Positions 36,586 through 45,527 of a stretch of DNA of 64,000 bases are shown one piece after another. The notes under the pieces were generated by a model. It searched no databases, was not told the origin of the DNA, and saw only the letters and a list, made by a program, of their open reading frames with translations. Made by a program: the position numbers and the translations under genes. This stretch comes from CAXQZU01 sp964228555 (GTDB taxonomy: Bacteria > Planctomycetota > PLA2 > JAEUHO01): NCBI GenBank assembly GCA_964228555.1, contig CAXQZU010000008.1, positions 1 through 64,000 of the forward strand. Reading direction: 5' to 3'. Positions within the stretch are counted from its first letter, which is position 1; each line of letters starts with the position of its first letter.

Positions 36586-37578
36586 ATGGGCATCTTCCTC
36601 AGCGTCATCGAGTCCACCGACCAGCAGCCCGGCGAGCTGGCCGTGCGCATCCCGCAGGACGGATCGGCCGAGACCAACTTCGGCAGCCAGTGCGTGGTGC
36701 GCGACTTCCAGCGCGCCATCTTCCGCAAGGACGGCAAGGCCACGGACATGCTGGAGCCGGGCCGGCACACGCTCACCACCAAGAACATCCCCATCCTGAC
36801 GAAGGTGCTCTCGCTGCCCTTCGGGTTCACCAGCCCGTTCCGCTGCGAGGTGGTGTTCGTCAGCATGCGCACGCTGCCGGACCTCAAGTGGGGGACGCGC
36901 GAGCCGGTGCCCTTCCGCGACAAGGAGCTGGGCCTGGTGCGCCTGCGCGCGTTCGGCACCTACGGCCTGCGCGTGATCGACCCGATGGTGTTCGCCAGCA
37001 CGCTGGTGGCCAACGAGGCGCGCTACTCGGCGGCCAACGCCGAGGAGTACCTCAAGAGCACCATCGTGCAGTCGCTCAACGACTGGCTGGGCACGCACCT
37101 CACCAGCGTGTTCGACCTGCCCAGCAAGTACGACGAGGTCTCGCGCGAGCTGGGCCAGCTGCTCGACAACGACGTCAAGCGCTTCGGCCTCTCGATCGAG
37201 AACTTCCGCGTCAACGCCATCACGCCGCCCGAGGCGGTGCAGCAGGCCATCGACGAGCGCTCGCGCATGGGCGCGCTGGGCGACCTGGGCGCCTACACGC
37301 GCCTGAAGGCCGCCGAGGCGCTGGGCGATGCGGCGCGCAACCCCGGTGGCGGCGGTGCCGCCGCGGCGGGCGTGGGCCTGGGCGCCGGCCTGGGCATGGG
37401 GCAGGTCATGGCCGACGCGCTGCGCCAGTCGCAGCAGCCGGCCGCGCCCGCGCCGGGCGCCGCCGCCGGTCCCTCGGTGGCCGACCAGCTGCGCCAGCTG
37501 GCCGCCCTGCACAAGGAAGGCCTGCTCACGGAGGCGGAGTTCCAGGCCAAGCGCGCCGAGCTGATCAAGCGCCTGTGA
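36586..37578 (+). CDS. SPFH-domain protein with C-terminal SHOCT segment
   Basis: A 330-residue protein. An SPFH/band-7 domain covers about 25-215; EVVFVSMRTLPDLKWG and EPVPFRDKELGLVRLRAFG are typical of the YdjI/virion-core-like subgroup. A Gly-rich linker (about 250-280) leads to a SHOCT-like tail, LRQLAALHKEGLLTEAEFQA (about 297-316). There is no N-terminal TM. Such proteins assemble at membranes or recruit partners; exact role unknown. Confidence 0.85.
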   Translation: MGIFLSVIESTDQQPGELAVRIPQDGSAETNFGSQCVVRDFQRAIFRKDGKATDMLEPGRHTLTTKNIPILTKVLSLPFGFTSPFRCEVVFVSMRTLPDLKWGTREPVPFRDKELGLVRLRAFGTYGLRVIDPMVFASTLVANEARYSAANAEEYLKSTIVQSLNDWLGTHLTSVFDLPSKYDEVSRELGQLLDNDVKRFGLSIENFRVNAITPPEAVQQAIDERSRMGALGDLGAYTRLKAAEALGDAARNPGGGGAAAAGVGLGAGLGMGQVMADALRQSQQPAAPAPGAAAGPSVADQLRQLAALHKEGLLTEAEFQAKRAELIKRL

Positions 37579-37646
37579 TCGTCGCGCCGGGAAGGCGGCG
37601 GCCCGCGCGGTCGTCCAAGGCGTTTCCGGTGCCCGGAGGTGGCCGC

Positions 37647-38447
37647 ATGCGTTCCCGTGCCCTGCTGGCTGCCTTGCTGTCGCTGGTCCTCGCCGGCTGC
37701 AGCAGCAGCGCCAAGGGGCAGGCCTACGGACCCTGCGTGCCCACCGTGGCCGAGGGGCCGGCCTCCTCGTACGCCGATGCCGCATCGGCGCGTGCGGCCT
37801 TCATGCGCGTGGACGAGGCGGGCGAGGTCGAGGCCGTGCTCGAGGACGTGGCCTGGCTGCGCTACGAGGGCGACGAGGAGAGCGTGGTGCGCAAGCACCG
37901 GGCGTACTTCGAGCAGGGGTACACCACCTTCGTCGTGACCTTGCGCACGCGGGACTTCACGCAGCCCACCGCCGAGCAGTTCCTGCTCACCGACTCGCAG
38001 GGCGCCACGCTGCCCGGTCGCCCGCTCACCTACGCCGGCACGATGGGGCAGGAGGGCGAGCGCTTCGCGGCCCGCTTCAGCCTCTCGTTCCGGCACGTGA
38101 TCACGCGCGAGGTGGGCTGGGTGCGCCTCAAGCGCCTCGCCAGCGGCAGCGAGATGGTGTGGACCTTCCCCTGGGGCACGCCGCCGCCGGAGGGCGCCTC
38201 CGCCGCGGTGGCCCCGCCCACCAACCTGCTGCGCCGCCCCGCGCCCAGCGAGCCGGCGCCCGCCGCGCCCGGACTGCCCGCACCGGAGCCTGTGCCCGTC
38301 GCGCCTGCGCCGGACGTGGCCCCGGCCGCAACGCCGGCTGCGGCGCCGGCCCCCTCGCCCGTGCGGGCGCCGCGCACGCAGGATGGCTGGACCACGCCGC
38401 CGCCGCCGCGCGCGCCCCTTCCGGGGCCCTCCGTGCGCCGTCGCTAG
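37647..38447 (+). CDS. Lipoprotein of unknown function
   Basis: A 266-residue lipoprotein with signal peptide and lipobox LAGC (Cys19, ALLSLVLAGCSSS). The body (about 30-180) is alpha/beta (AAFMRVDEAGEVEAVLEDVA), followed by a long Pro/Ala-rich tail (from about 185) that likely crosses or reaches into the wall. Function unknown. Confidence 0.75.
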   Translation: MRSRALLAALLSLVLAGCSSSAKGQAYGPCVPTVAEGPASSYADAASARAAFMRVDEAGEVEAVLEDVAWLRYEGDEESVVRKHRAYFEQGYTTFVVTLRTRDFTQPTAEQFLLTDSQGATLPGRPLTYAGTMGQEGERFAARFSLSFRHVITREVGWVRLKRLASGSEMVWTFPWGTPPPEGASAAVAPPTNLLRRPAPSEPAPAAPGLPAPEPVPVAPAPDVAPAATPAAAPAPSPVRAPRTQDGWTTPPPPRAPLPGPSVRRR

Positions 38448-38455
38448 CGCGGCTC

Positions 38456-38469
38456 GCGGCGCCTAGGCG
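38456..38469. terminator. 14-bp palindrome over a stop codon
   Basis: GGCGCCTAGGCGCC is a perfect palindrome between convergent genes; the minus-strand stop is its central CTA. A cruciform or bidirectional pause site is possible. Confidence 0.3.
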
Positions 38470-39713
38470 CCCGTCGAGCGCAACGTGCCGCGGGCCACGC
38501 GGTCGAGCACCTCAGGCACGCGACCGCCTGCCGTCACGGGCACGATGCCCACGGCCTTGAGCAGCGTCGCGGCACGCGGCGGGATGCGCGTGGCCACGAG
38601 CGTGCGGCAGCCCAGCAAGGCCTCCAGCAGCTCGCGTGCGTTGCCCACCCCGTCCTTGAGGCGCTGCGGGTCGGAGGGCAGCGCTCGGGCACCCAGCGGC
38701 GTGATGGCCGTGCCCGTCACCGCGAAGAGTCGCACCGCCGTCGCCCGCGTCAGCGGCAGGTCCACGAGGGCTCCATCCTGCGTGGCCACGGCCACGATCT
38801 GCGAGCGGCGCGGCGGCAGCAGGGGCGCGAGCCGCTCGTCCCCTTCCTCGGCGCTGCCCAGCAACCAGCGCACGTCGTCGGCGTCCAGCGCATCCAGCGG
38901 CACCGGGCGCAGTCGCTCGGGCGTGAGCCAGTCCAGCACGCCCCGCCGCGCCAGCGGCCCGCGCTCGGCAGCCACGATGCGCTCGACCTCCTCGCGGGCC
39001 TCTCGCACCTCGCCCGCCGTGGGTCCGGGTACGCGTTCCAGCGGCGTGCCCTCGCGGGGCTCGTGGGCCGCCACCTCGATGCGCGCCGCGTCGGCCGCTA
39101 CGGCCCGCCGTGCCAGCTCGCCCACCTCGCTGCCGTTGAGCGTGGGGAAGAGCGTGATGCGGGCCACGGCGGGCAGCCCGGCGCGCCGCGCCCCGTGCAG
39201 GGCGCGCAGCGACTCCTCCATCAGCAACGTCGCGGCCTCGCCCCGCTCCAGCACGTCGCCCCGGTGCAGCGCGCCCGCGACCAGCATGCGTGCCGCGCGT
39301 GCCCGCTGCGTGTCCAGCCGCACCCGCACCCACGCCAGCCCGAACTCGCACAGCTCGTCCACGTACTCGTTGAGCAGCGGCCCGTCGATGGACAGGCCCG
39401 TGAGCACGTCCGGGTGGTGCTCGTGCAGCAGGGCCAGCGCCCGCAGCACCGTGTCGGCGCTGGCGAGGGCGTCGCCCGGCCCGTCGATCTCCAGGGCCAT
39501 CGGGCCCTTGAGCGTGCGGCGCGCCGCGCCCACGTAGCGCAGGATGTCCGCCACGTCCATCCCCGGGGCCACGAGGTCGAGGGTTCGGTCGCGGCGCAGC
39601 AGGCCCGGCCGCGGCGCGGCGGCAAGGCGCAGGTGCCACACGCACAGCGCCAGCGCCCGGCCCGCCGGCCCCTCAGAGCCGTGTCCGCCCGCGTCGCCCC
39701 CGCGGCCCGGCAT
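38463..39713 (-). CDS. NifB-like protein lacking the radical-SAM cysteines
   Basis: A 416-residue protein. Residues about 40-235 follow the NifB radical-SAM barrel: IDGPGDALASADTVLRALAL corresponds to the GPGDPLAN segment, then LSIDGPLLNEYVDELCEFGL, VRVRLDT and a late VAAHEPREG. Residues about 305-410 match the NifX/NifB C-terminal domain (VAVATQDGALVDLPL, ALLGCRTLVATRIPP). The N-terminal CxxxCxxC that binds the SAM [4Fe-4S] cluster is absent: only Cys24 lies in the first 40 residues, so SAM chemistry is unlikely. Its ATG overlaps the stop of the upstream membrane gene (TGATG), so the two are coupled. No other nif gene is present. Confidence 0.65.
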   Translation of the reverse strand: MPGRGGDAGGHGSEGPAGRALALCVWHLRLAAAPRPGLLRRDRTLDLVAPGMDVADILRYVGAARRTLKGPMALEIDGPGDALASADTVLRALALLHEHHPDVLTGLSIDGPLLNEYVDELCEFGLAWVRVRLDTQRARAARMLVAGALHRGDVLERGEAATLLMEESLRALHGARRAGLPAVARITLFPTLNGSEVGELARRAVAADAARIEVAAHEPREGTPLERVPGPTAGEVREAREEVERIVAAERGPLARRGVLDWLTPERLRPVPLDALDADDVRWLLGSAEEGDERLAPLLPPRRSQIVAVATQDGALVDLPLTRATAVRLFAVTGTAITPLGARALPSDPQRLKDGVGNARELLEALLGCRTLVATRIPPRAATLLKAVGIVPVTAGGRVPEVLDRVARGTLRSTGA

Positions 39714-40534
39714 CAGCGCACGGCGGGCGCCGTGGCCGGCACGCCCAGCAGGGAAGGCGGAGCGAAGAAGCGCGCGTCACGCAGCACCGGCACCGGCTTG
39801 CCCTCGGCCAGCCTCTGCAGCGACTCGCCCAGGCCCGTCATGCTGCCGTCGCCGATCCACAGCGCGAGGTGGCCCTCGCCGGCGCGGAAGGGCAGCCGCG
39901 CCCACACCACCGAGCCCGGCCCGGGCAGCGTGGTGGCATCCGACGGCGCGTCCACTGCCACCGAGCCCACCGGGGGCACGATGAAGGGCAGCTGGCCGGC
40001 CCACACGCTGGGCAGGGTCACGGGGCCCGTCAGCGGGCCCAGCCGCTCCACGGCCTCGCGGTAGCGGGTGTCGATGCGCTCGAGCACCTCGCGTTGCGTG
40101 CTGGTGCTGGCAAGCCAGGCCTCGATGGCACGCTGCCGTTCCTCGGCAGGGCGCTCGCTGCGCAGCGTGGCCACGAACTGCGTGGTGAAGCCGCCCACCT
40201 GCTCGTGGAAGGCGCGCGTCGAGGAGTAGCCCAGCCAGCCGAAGGTGGCCGACAGGCCCACGGCCCACCACGCCAGGCCCCGCCCGCGCTGCTGCGTCCC
40301 GTCCACGCGCCACAGCGCCAGCGCGCCCAGCGCAAGCGGCAGCAGCGTGCCAGCCCACAGCGAGACCAGGCACAGCAGCGACAGCACCAGCGCGAGGATG
40401 AAGGCCGCCAGGCACAGGCCCGAGAGCGGCTTCCAGTCCTGTGCAGGCCCGGGATGGGCGTGTGCCGCCTGCGGGCCGGACGGGGGAGCCGGCGGCGTGG
40501 GGGGCCTGGGGGGCAGCGGGGGGTGCTCGCTCAC
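39713..40534 (-). CDS. Membrane protein of unknown function (DUF4190-like N-terminus)
   Basis: A 273-residue protein starting at GTG. A Pro-rich head (about 1-30) is followed by two or three hydrophobic helices (about 35-62, 80-100), like DUF4190 proteins, then a soluble ~170-residue domain (SLWIGDGSMTGLGES-like pattern near the end). Translationally coupled to the NifB-like gene (TGATG). Function unknown; context suggests a shared role. Confidence 0.6.
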   Translation of the reverse strand: MSEHPPLPPRPPTPPAPPSGPQAAHAHPGPAQDWKPLSGLCLAAFILALVLSLLCLVSLWAGTLLPLALGALALWRVDGTQQRGRGLAWWAVGLSATFGWLGYSSTRAFHEQVGGFTTQFVATLRSERPAEERQRAIEAWLASTSTQREVLERIDTRYREAVERLGPLTGPVTLPSVWAGQLPFIVPPVGSVAVDAPSDATTLPGPGSVVWARLPFRAGEGHLALWIGDGSMTGLGESLQRLAEGKPVPVLRDARFFAPPSLLGVPATAPAVR

Positions 40535-40659
40535 GCGTTCCCTTGTACCGGGCGGCGATGGATGCGCGCGGTGTGCCCGGGCGCGGCCCGGGCGCGGGCC
40601 TGCGCCAGCCGCAGGTCCCGGCCGGCCCGTGCCCCCCGCAGGCCCCGGGACGCCTCGCT

Positions 40660-40665
40660 TACGAT
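40660..40665 (+). promoter_or_regulatory. -10-like hexamer TACGAT
   Basis: TACGAT lies 27 nt before the VWA-protein ATG. Confidence 0.35.
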
Positions 40666-40692
40666 GGGGGACACCACGCTCCCGAGGCCTCC

Positions 40693-42459
40693 ATGCGCCG
40701 CCTATCCAGCCTGCTGCTGCTCTTGGTCGCCTTGCTCGGGGTCCAGGCCCCTGCCCTGGCCAAGCTGGAGCCGGCCGAGTGGAAGGTGGTCGAGCAGGAG
40801 TTCGCCCGCCTCTACACGCCCTCGCCGGGCCTGGTGGGCTTCGAGGCCGACAAGGGCAGCCTCCTCAACCTGCTCATCCAGGACGGCGAGGCGCGCTCCT
40901 TCAAGCTGCTCGGCGATGCGCTCGTGGCGGAGTGCACCCTGTGGCTCAACGCCCAGAAGGCCGTGGCCGAGACCACCGAGGCCATCGGCGTGGTGCTGAC
41001 CAAGCCCTCCAAGGCGCGCACGCCCGAGGAAGAGGCGAAGATGTTCCAGCTGCAGAAGCAGCTGCCGCGCCTCGAGGACGATGCGCGCATCGAGCGCGTG
41101 ATCATGGGCAACATCGTCAAGGCCATCGGCGGGGGCCCGGCGCCCGTGAAGGCGGCCCTCTACGCGCGCGCCAAGTCCTCGCCGGACTGGACGCTGCGCT
41201 CCGCGGTGGCGCAGGTGGCCGGCGCCGAGCCCACCGAGAAGGACGCCGCCAGCTTCCTGGTCCGCTCGCTGGCGCCCAGCACGGAGAAGGACCCGCGCGT
41301 GCGGGCGGCCGCGCTGGAGGGCCTCGCGGCCAACCCGGCGGGCGCGGAAGACCACGTGATCGGCCGCCTGGCCGACCCAGACTGGCAGGTGCAGCTGCTT
41401 GCCGTGCGCCACGTACGCGCACACAAGCTGATGCAGGCGATCCCGCACATGATCACGGGCCTGGACGCGGCGGCGCCGCGCATGCGCGACGAGCTGGGCA
41501 GCGCGCTCAAGGAGCTCACCGGCCAGAACTTCGATCCCTACGCCGACGTGTGGGCCAAGTGGTGGGAGGACAACCGCGAGAAGGTGCAGGGCGCCGGGCC
41601 GGCCAAGGTGGGCTCGCGTCCTTCCAACCCGGTGGTGGACCCCGAGCTCTACGGCGTGCCCGTCAAGAGCGACCGCGTGCTCTTCGTGATCGACATCTCG
41701 GGCTCGATGAAGGAGTCCATCAAGAAGCCGCCGGTGGCCCCCGACCCGGTGGTCACGCCCGCCGAGGGGGCGCCGCCTCCGCCCGAGGAGATGGACCTCG
41801 GGGGGCCCAAGGTGAATGTCGCGGTCGACCAGGTGCGCAAGGCCATCGAGCGCCTCACGCCCAAGAGCGTGTTCGCGATGATCGCCTTCAACCACGCCGT
41901 GATCGTGTGGAAGGACGCGCCCGTGCCGGCCACGAAGGAGAACAAGGAAGACGCCTACAAGTGGCTGCGCTCCTGGCAGTGGCAGCCCGGCCCCAACTAC
42001 GCGCAGAACGAGCGCCAGAACGGCACGGGCTCGCCCGGCCCCAGCGGCTCCACCTACGTCGAGGGCGCGCTGCGCACGGCCTTCACCAAGGTGGCCGGCG
42101 TGGGCACGGTGGACAAGGCCTATCCCGAGGTGCGCGTCGACACGATCGTGTTCCTCTGCGACGGCGCTCCCACCGACAACGCGGTGGACGCCTCCAAGCT
42201 GGTGCCCACGGATCCCATCCTCGCCCGCGTGCGCGAGTGGAACCCGCGCAAGGCCATCACCATCCACGCCATCGCCATCGACATGACCAACGAGGTGTCC
42301 GGCAACGCCTTCATGAAGGCGCTGGCCGCCGAGAACAACGGCACCTTCACGCCCATCCCCAAGCCCAAGGGCCGCAAGCCCGACGCCCCTCCTCCCGCTC
42401 CGGCCCCAGCTCCCGCGCCGGCTCCTGCACCCGCTCCCGCCCCTGCGCCCTCCAAGTAG
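40693..42459 (+). CDS. Secreted HEAT-repeat/von Willebrand A-domain protein
   Basis: A 588-residue exported protein with a signal peptide (about 1-23, LSSLLLLLVALLGVQAPALA). A helical, HEAT-like region (about 120-290: SAVAQVAGAEPTEKDAASFL, RAAALEGLAANPAGAEDHVI) is followed by a VWA domain (from about 325) with the MIDAS motif DISGSMKES and a threonine/aspartate later (VFLCDGAPTDN). The C-terminus is a Pro-Ala repeat (about 560-586). It probably binds ligands in the periplasm or outside through the metal site. Substrate unknown. Confidence 0.83.
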   Translation: MRRLSSLLLLLVALLGVQAPALAKLEPAEWKVVEQEFARLYTPSPGLVGFEADKGSLLNLLIQDGEARSFKLLGDALVAECTLWLNAQKAVAETTEAIGVVLTKPSKARTPEEEAKMFQLQKQLPRLEDDARIERVIMGNIVKAIGGGPAPVKAALYARAKSSPDWTLRSAVAQVAGAEPTEKDAASFLVRSLAPSTEKDPRVRAAALEGLAANPAGAEDHVIGRLADPDWQVQLLAVRHVRAHKLMQAIPHMITGLDAAAPRMRDELGSALKELTGQNFDPYADVWAKWWEDNREKVQGAGPAKVGSRPSNPVVDPELYGVPVKSDRVLFVIDISGSMKESIKKPPVAPDPVVTPAEGAPPPPEEMDLGGPKVNVAVDQVRKAIERLTPKSVFAMIAFNHAVIVWKDAPVPATKENKEDAYKWLRSWQWQPGPNYAQNERQNGTGSPGPSGSTYVEGALRTAFTKVAGVGTVDKAYPEVRVDTIVFLCDGAPTDNAVDASKLVPTDPILARVREWNPRKAITIHAIAIDMTNEVSGNAFMKALAAENNGTFTPIPKPKGRKPDAPPPAPAPAPAPAPAPAPAPAPSK

Positions 42460-42574
42460 CCCAGCCGCCCATCCCGCGGTCCCCTGCGCCCTGCGGCGCC
42501 GCCCTTCCCTCGCCGTCGCCGCCCATCGCCACCGACGCGCCCGAGGGGGAGCGGAAGCCCGATGAGGACGACGA

Positions 42575-42593
42575 CGCGTAGCCTGGCTACGCG
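42575..42593. terminator. 8-bp stem-loop downstream of the VWA gene
   Basis: CGCGTAGC (42575-42582) pairs with GCTACGCG (42586-42593) over a 3-nt loop, 116 nt after the VWA stop and before the convergent aldehyde dehydrogenase end. No U-tract. Confidence 0.35.
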
Positions 42594-42656
42594 AGGAGGA
42601 CGAAGCGGGCTGATCGCCCCCCTCCGGCGCGTCGCCCTCCGATCAACGCACGCGGC

Positions 42657-44135
42657 TCACCTGTCGATCTGGGCGCGTTGGAGGCCGCCGGAGTAGTCGA
42701 CGTAGACGGTCTTCCACTCGGTGAACAGGTCCAGCCCCGCGATGCCCGCCTCGCGGTGCCCGTTGCCGGTGCCCTTGATGCCGCCGAAGGGCAGGTGCAC
42801 CTCGGCGCCGATGGTGCCGTTGTGCACGTACACGATGCCGGTCTTGAAGGCGCGCATGGCCTTCATCGCGTGGGCCAGGTTGCGCGTGATGATCGCGCCC
42901 GACAGGCCGTAGGGCGTGCCGTTGTGCACCTCGATGGCCTCGTCGAGGTCGTCCACGCGCATCAGCGCCGTCACGGGGCCGAAGATCTCCTCCTGCGCGA
43001 TGCGCATGGAGGGCGTCACGTCGGCAAAGACCGTGGGCTCGTGGAAGAACCCGCCCTTGAGCGAGGCGGGCACCCTCGCGCGCTTGCCGCCGGACACGAG
43101 GCGGGCCTTGTCCTGCTTGAGGCCCACCTGCACGTAGTGCTCCACCTTCTTGAGCGCGGCGGGGCGCACCAGCGGGCCCACCTCCACGCCCTCCGTCCAG
43201 CCGTGGCCCACCTTGAGCGCCTCGGCGCCGGCGGCGACGCGCTCGACGAGCCGGTCGTAGATGCCGCGCGTGGCGATCACGCGGCTGCCTGCCGTGCAGC
43301 GCTGGCCGGTGGTGCCATAGGCCGACCACAGGATGGCGCGCACGGCGAACTCGAGGTCGGCGTCATCCAGCACCACGATGCCGTTCTTGCCGCCCAGCTC
43401 GAGGTGCACGTGCTTGAGCATGGGCGCCGCAGCCTGGCTCACGGCGCGGCCCGTGGCGTTGCTGCCCGTGAACGAGATCACGGGCACGTCGGGGTGCGCC
43501 ACGAGGGCTGCGCCGGCTTCCTCGCCCGTGCCGTGCACGAGGTTGACCACGCCCGCGGGCACGCCGGCCTCGACGAGGCACTCCACGTAGGCCGTCGCGC
43601 AGCCGCCGGTCTCCTCGCTGGGCTTGATCACCACGCTGTTGCCGGCCACCAACGCCGGCAGGCTCTTCCACGAGGGGATGGCCACCGGGAAGTTCCACGG
43701 CGTGATCAGGCCGCACACGCCCACGGGCTCGCGCAGCGTCATGCACAGCTTGTTGGGCAGCTCGCTGGGCGTGGTGTGGCCGAAGAGCCGGCGGCCCTCG
43801 GCGGCCATGTAGTAGGCCATGTCGATGGCCTCCTGGACGTCGCCCAGCGCCTCGGCCTTGACCTTGCCCATCTCCGAGCACACGAGGCGGCCCAGCTCCT
43901 GCTTGCGGCCCTCCATGACGCGTGCCGCCTGGAACAGGATCTCGCCCCGGCGCGGCGCGGGCACCGCGCCCCACGCGCGCTGCGCCTGCTTGGCCGCATC
44001 CACGGCAGCCGCCACGTCCTTGGCCGTGCTGCGCGGCGCCTTGCCGATCGTCTTGCCCGTGGCCGGGTCGATGATGGGCAGGCTGCGTGCCTTGGGGCCG
44101 CTCCACGTGCCACCGACGAGGTTCTTGGCGTCCAT
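42657..44135 (-). CDS. NAD(P)-dependent aldehyde dehydrogenase
   Basis: A 492-residue ALDH-superfamily enzyme oxidising an aldehyde to a carboxylate. The nucleophile is the Cys in GTTGQRCTAGSRV (about residue 288), the general base Glu lies in HLELGGKNGIVV (about 253), and the NAD site is in FTGSNATGRAVSQ. The tail SGALKGTGNGH-like segment (GGIKGTGNGHREAG) resembles aminoadipate/ketoglutarate semialdehyde or betaine-type enzymes. Exact substrate unknown. ATG with GGAGG. Confidence 0.88.
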   Translation of the reverse strand: MDAKNLVGGTWSGPKARSLPIIDPATGKTIGKAPRSTAKDVAAAVDAAKQAQRAWGAVPAPRRGEILFQAARVMEGRKQELGRLVCSEMGKVKAEALGDVQEAIDMAYYMAAEGRRLFGHTTPSELPNKLCMTLREPVGVCGLITPWNFPVAIPSWKSLPALVAGNSVVIKPSEETGGCATAYVECLVEAGVPAGVVNLVHGTGEEAGAALVAHPDVPVISFTGSNATGRAVSQAAAPMLKHVHLELGGKNGIVVLDDADLEFAVRAILWSAYGTTGQRCTAGSRVIATRGIYDRLVERVAAGAEALKVGHGWTEGVEVGPLVRPAALKKVEHYVQVGLKQDKARLVSGGKRARVPASLKGGFFHEPTVFADVTPSMRIAQEEIFGPVTALMRVDDLDEAIEVHNGTPYGLSGAIITRNLAHAMKAMRAFKTGIVYVHNGTIGAEVHLPFGGIKGTGNGHREAGIAGLDLFTEWKTVYVDYSGGLQRAQIDR

Positions 44136-44227
44136 GGTGCGTCCTCCGTGCCGGCCGAGCAGGCACCCTACGGGAAGGGAGGCGTGGGCCGAAGCCGGGG
44201 CGCGGGGACGGGCGCGCGCCTCTACGC

Positions 44228-45523
44228 CTACAGCGTGCGCGCCAGGCGCACGCCGGAGGCCTGCCAGCGCGCCTCGGGCGGGAAGAAGTTGCGGTAGGAG
44301 GCGCGCAGGTGGCTGCCGGGCGTGGCCCACGAGCCGCCGCGCAGCACCATCTGGTTCACCATGAACTTGCCGTTGTACTCCCCGACGGCACCCGCCCACG
44401 GGCGGAAGCCCGGGTAGGGCAGGTAGGCGCTGCCCGTCCACTCCCACAGGTCGCCGTAGGCCTGCGCGGGCACGTGCCGGGGCGCGTCCCCAGCCGGCGG
44501 GCGGGGCGCGAGCAGGCCTTGCTCCAGCAGGTTGCCCTCCACGGGCAGCGGCGCCATGGCGACCTCCCACTCGGCCTCGGTGGGCAGGCGCACGCCGGCC
44601 CACGTGGCGTAGGCCTCGGCCTCGAACCAGCTCACATGGCTCACGGGCTCGTGGGGGTCCATGGGGTGCCGGCCGCGCAGCGTGTGGCGCCACCAGCGGC
44701 CGCCCTCCTGGCGCCAGCCCCACGGAGCCTGCCAGCCCTGCTGCTGCACGTGCTGCCAGCCCAGCGACATCCACAGCGCAGCCCGGCCGTAGCCGCCGTC
44801 CTCCATGAAGGCCAGCCACTCGCCGTTCGTCACCAGCCGCGAGGCCAGCTCGAAGGTGCCCAGGTAGGTGCGATGGCGCGGTCCCTCGTTGTCGAAGGCG
44901 AAGCCCGTCCCGCGCTGCCCGATCTCGAAGAGGCCGCTGCCGTGACGCAGCCAGCGCAGCGGGCCGGGATCGCCGCAGGCGGGCAGCGGGGGGGCGGGAT
45001 AGGCCCACTGCGGGGCGAGCGCGGGCTGCTCCACGAGCAGGTGCTGCAGGTCGGTGAGCAGCAGTTCCTGGTGCTGCTGCTCGTGCTGCAGGCCCAGCTC
45101 CACCAGCGCGGCCACGTCGGGGGACAGCGCGGCCTCGTCCGCCAGCAGCGCCTGCATGCGCGCGTCCACGGCGCTGCGATAGGCCAGCACCTGGGCCAGG
45201 CCCGGCCGCCCTGCCGCGCCGCGCTGGTCGCGTGCGGCCGGCGTGCCCACCGACTGGTAGTAGGAGTTGAAGAGCGCCGTGAAGGCGGGGTCGTGGGGCG
45301 GCACGCCGGGCTGGGCGCGCGCGAGCACGAAGGTCTCGAAGAACCACGAGGCGTGCGCGAGGTGCCAGGCCGTGGGGCTGGCATCCACCATCGACTGCTG
45401 CGTGGCCAGGGCCTCGGGCACGGGCCGTGCGAGACGCAGCGTGGCCTCGCGTACCGCGCGGAAGCGTGTCGCCAGCCCCGGGCCCGCCACGGGCAGCAGC
45501 GACGAGGAGGGCGCGGGCGCCAT
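44228..45523 (-). CDS. egtB: EgtB-type sulfoxide synthase (ergothioneine biosynthesis)
   Basis: A 431-residue non-haem iron enzyme. An N-terminal DinB-like helical domain carries the three iron His: His57 in TAWHLAHASWFF, and His147 and His151 in HEQQHQELLL. A C-terminal FGE-sulfatase-type domain ends with YGDLWEWTGSAYLPYPGF and MVLRGGSWATPGSHLRASYR. EgtB joins a sulfur donor (gamma-glutamylcysteine or cysteine) to hercynine with O2. EgtD (hercynine synthesis) and the C-S lyase are not in the window. It starts 4 nt after the DsrE-like gene, so they form an operon. The selenoneine enzyme SenA is a homologous alternative, but no senB/senC is near. Confidence 0.85.
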   Translation of the reverse strand: MAPAPSSSLLPVAGPGLATRFRAVREATLRLARPVPEALATQQSMVDASPTAWHLAHASWFFETFVLARAQPGVPPHDPAFTALFNSYYQSVGTPAARDQRGAAGRPGLAQVLAYRSAVDARMQALLADEAALSPDVAALVELGLQHEQQHQELLLTDLQHLLVEQPALAPQWAYPAPPLPACGDPGPLRWLRHGSGLFEIGQRGTGFAFDNEGPRHRTYLGTFELASRLVTNGEWLAFMEDGGYGRAALWMSLGWQHVQQQGWQAPWGWRQEGGRWWRHTLRGRHPMDPHEPVSHVSWFEAEAYATWAGVRLPTEAEWEVAMAPLPVEGNLLEQGLLAPRPPAGDAPRHVPAQAYGDLWEWTGSAYLPYPGFRPWAGAVGEYNGKFMVNQMVLRGGSWATPGSHLRASYRNFFPPEARWQASGVRLARTL

Positions 45524-45527
45524 GCGC

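Noticed and set aside
38463..39713. Nitrogen-fixation locus
   Set aside because: Only a NifB/NifX-like protein without the radical-SAM cysteines is present; no nifHDK, nifE/N or regulators in the window.
42460..42581. Extension of the VWA gene into an acidic tail ending ...EDDDA
   Set aside because: It lies in another frame, after the VWA stop codon; joining it would need a frameshift for which there is no sign.
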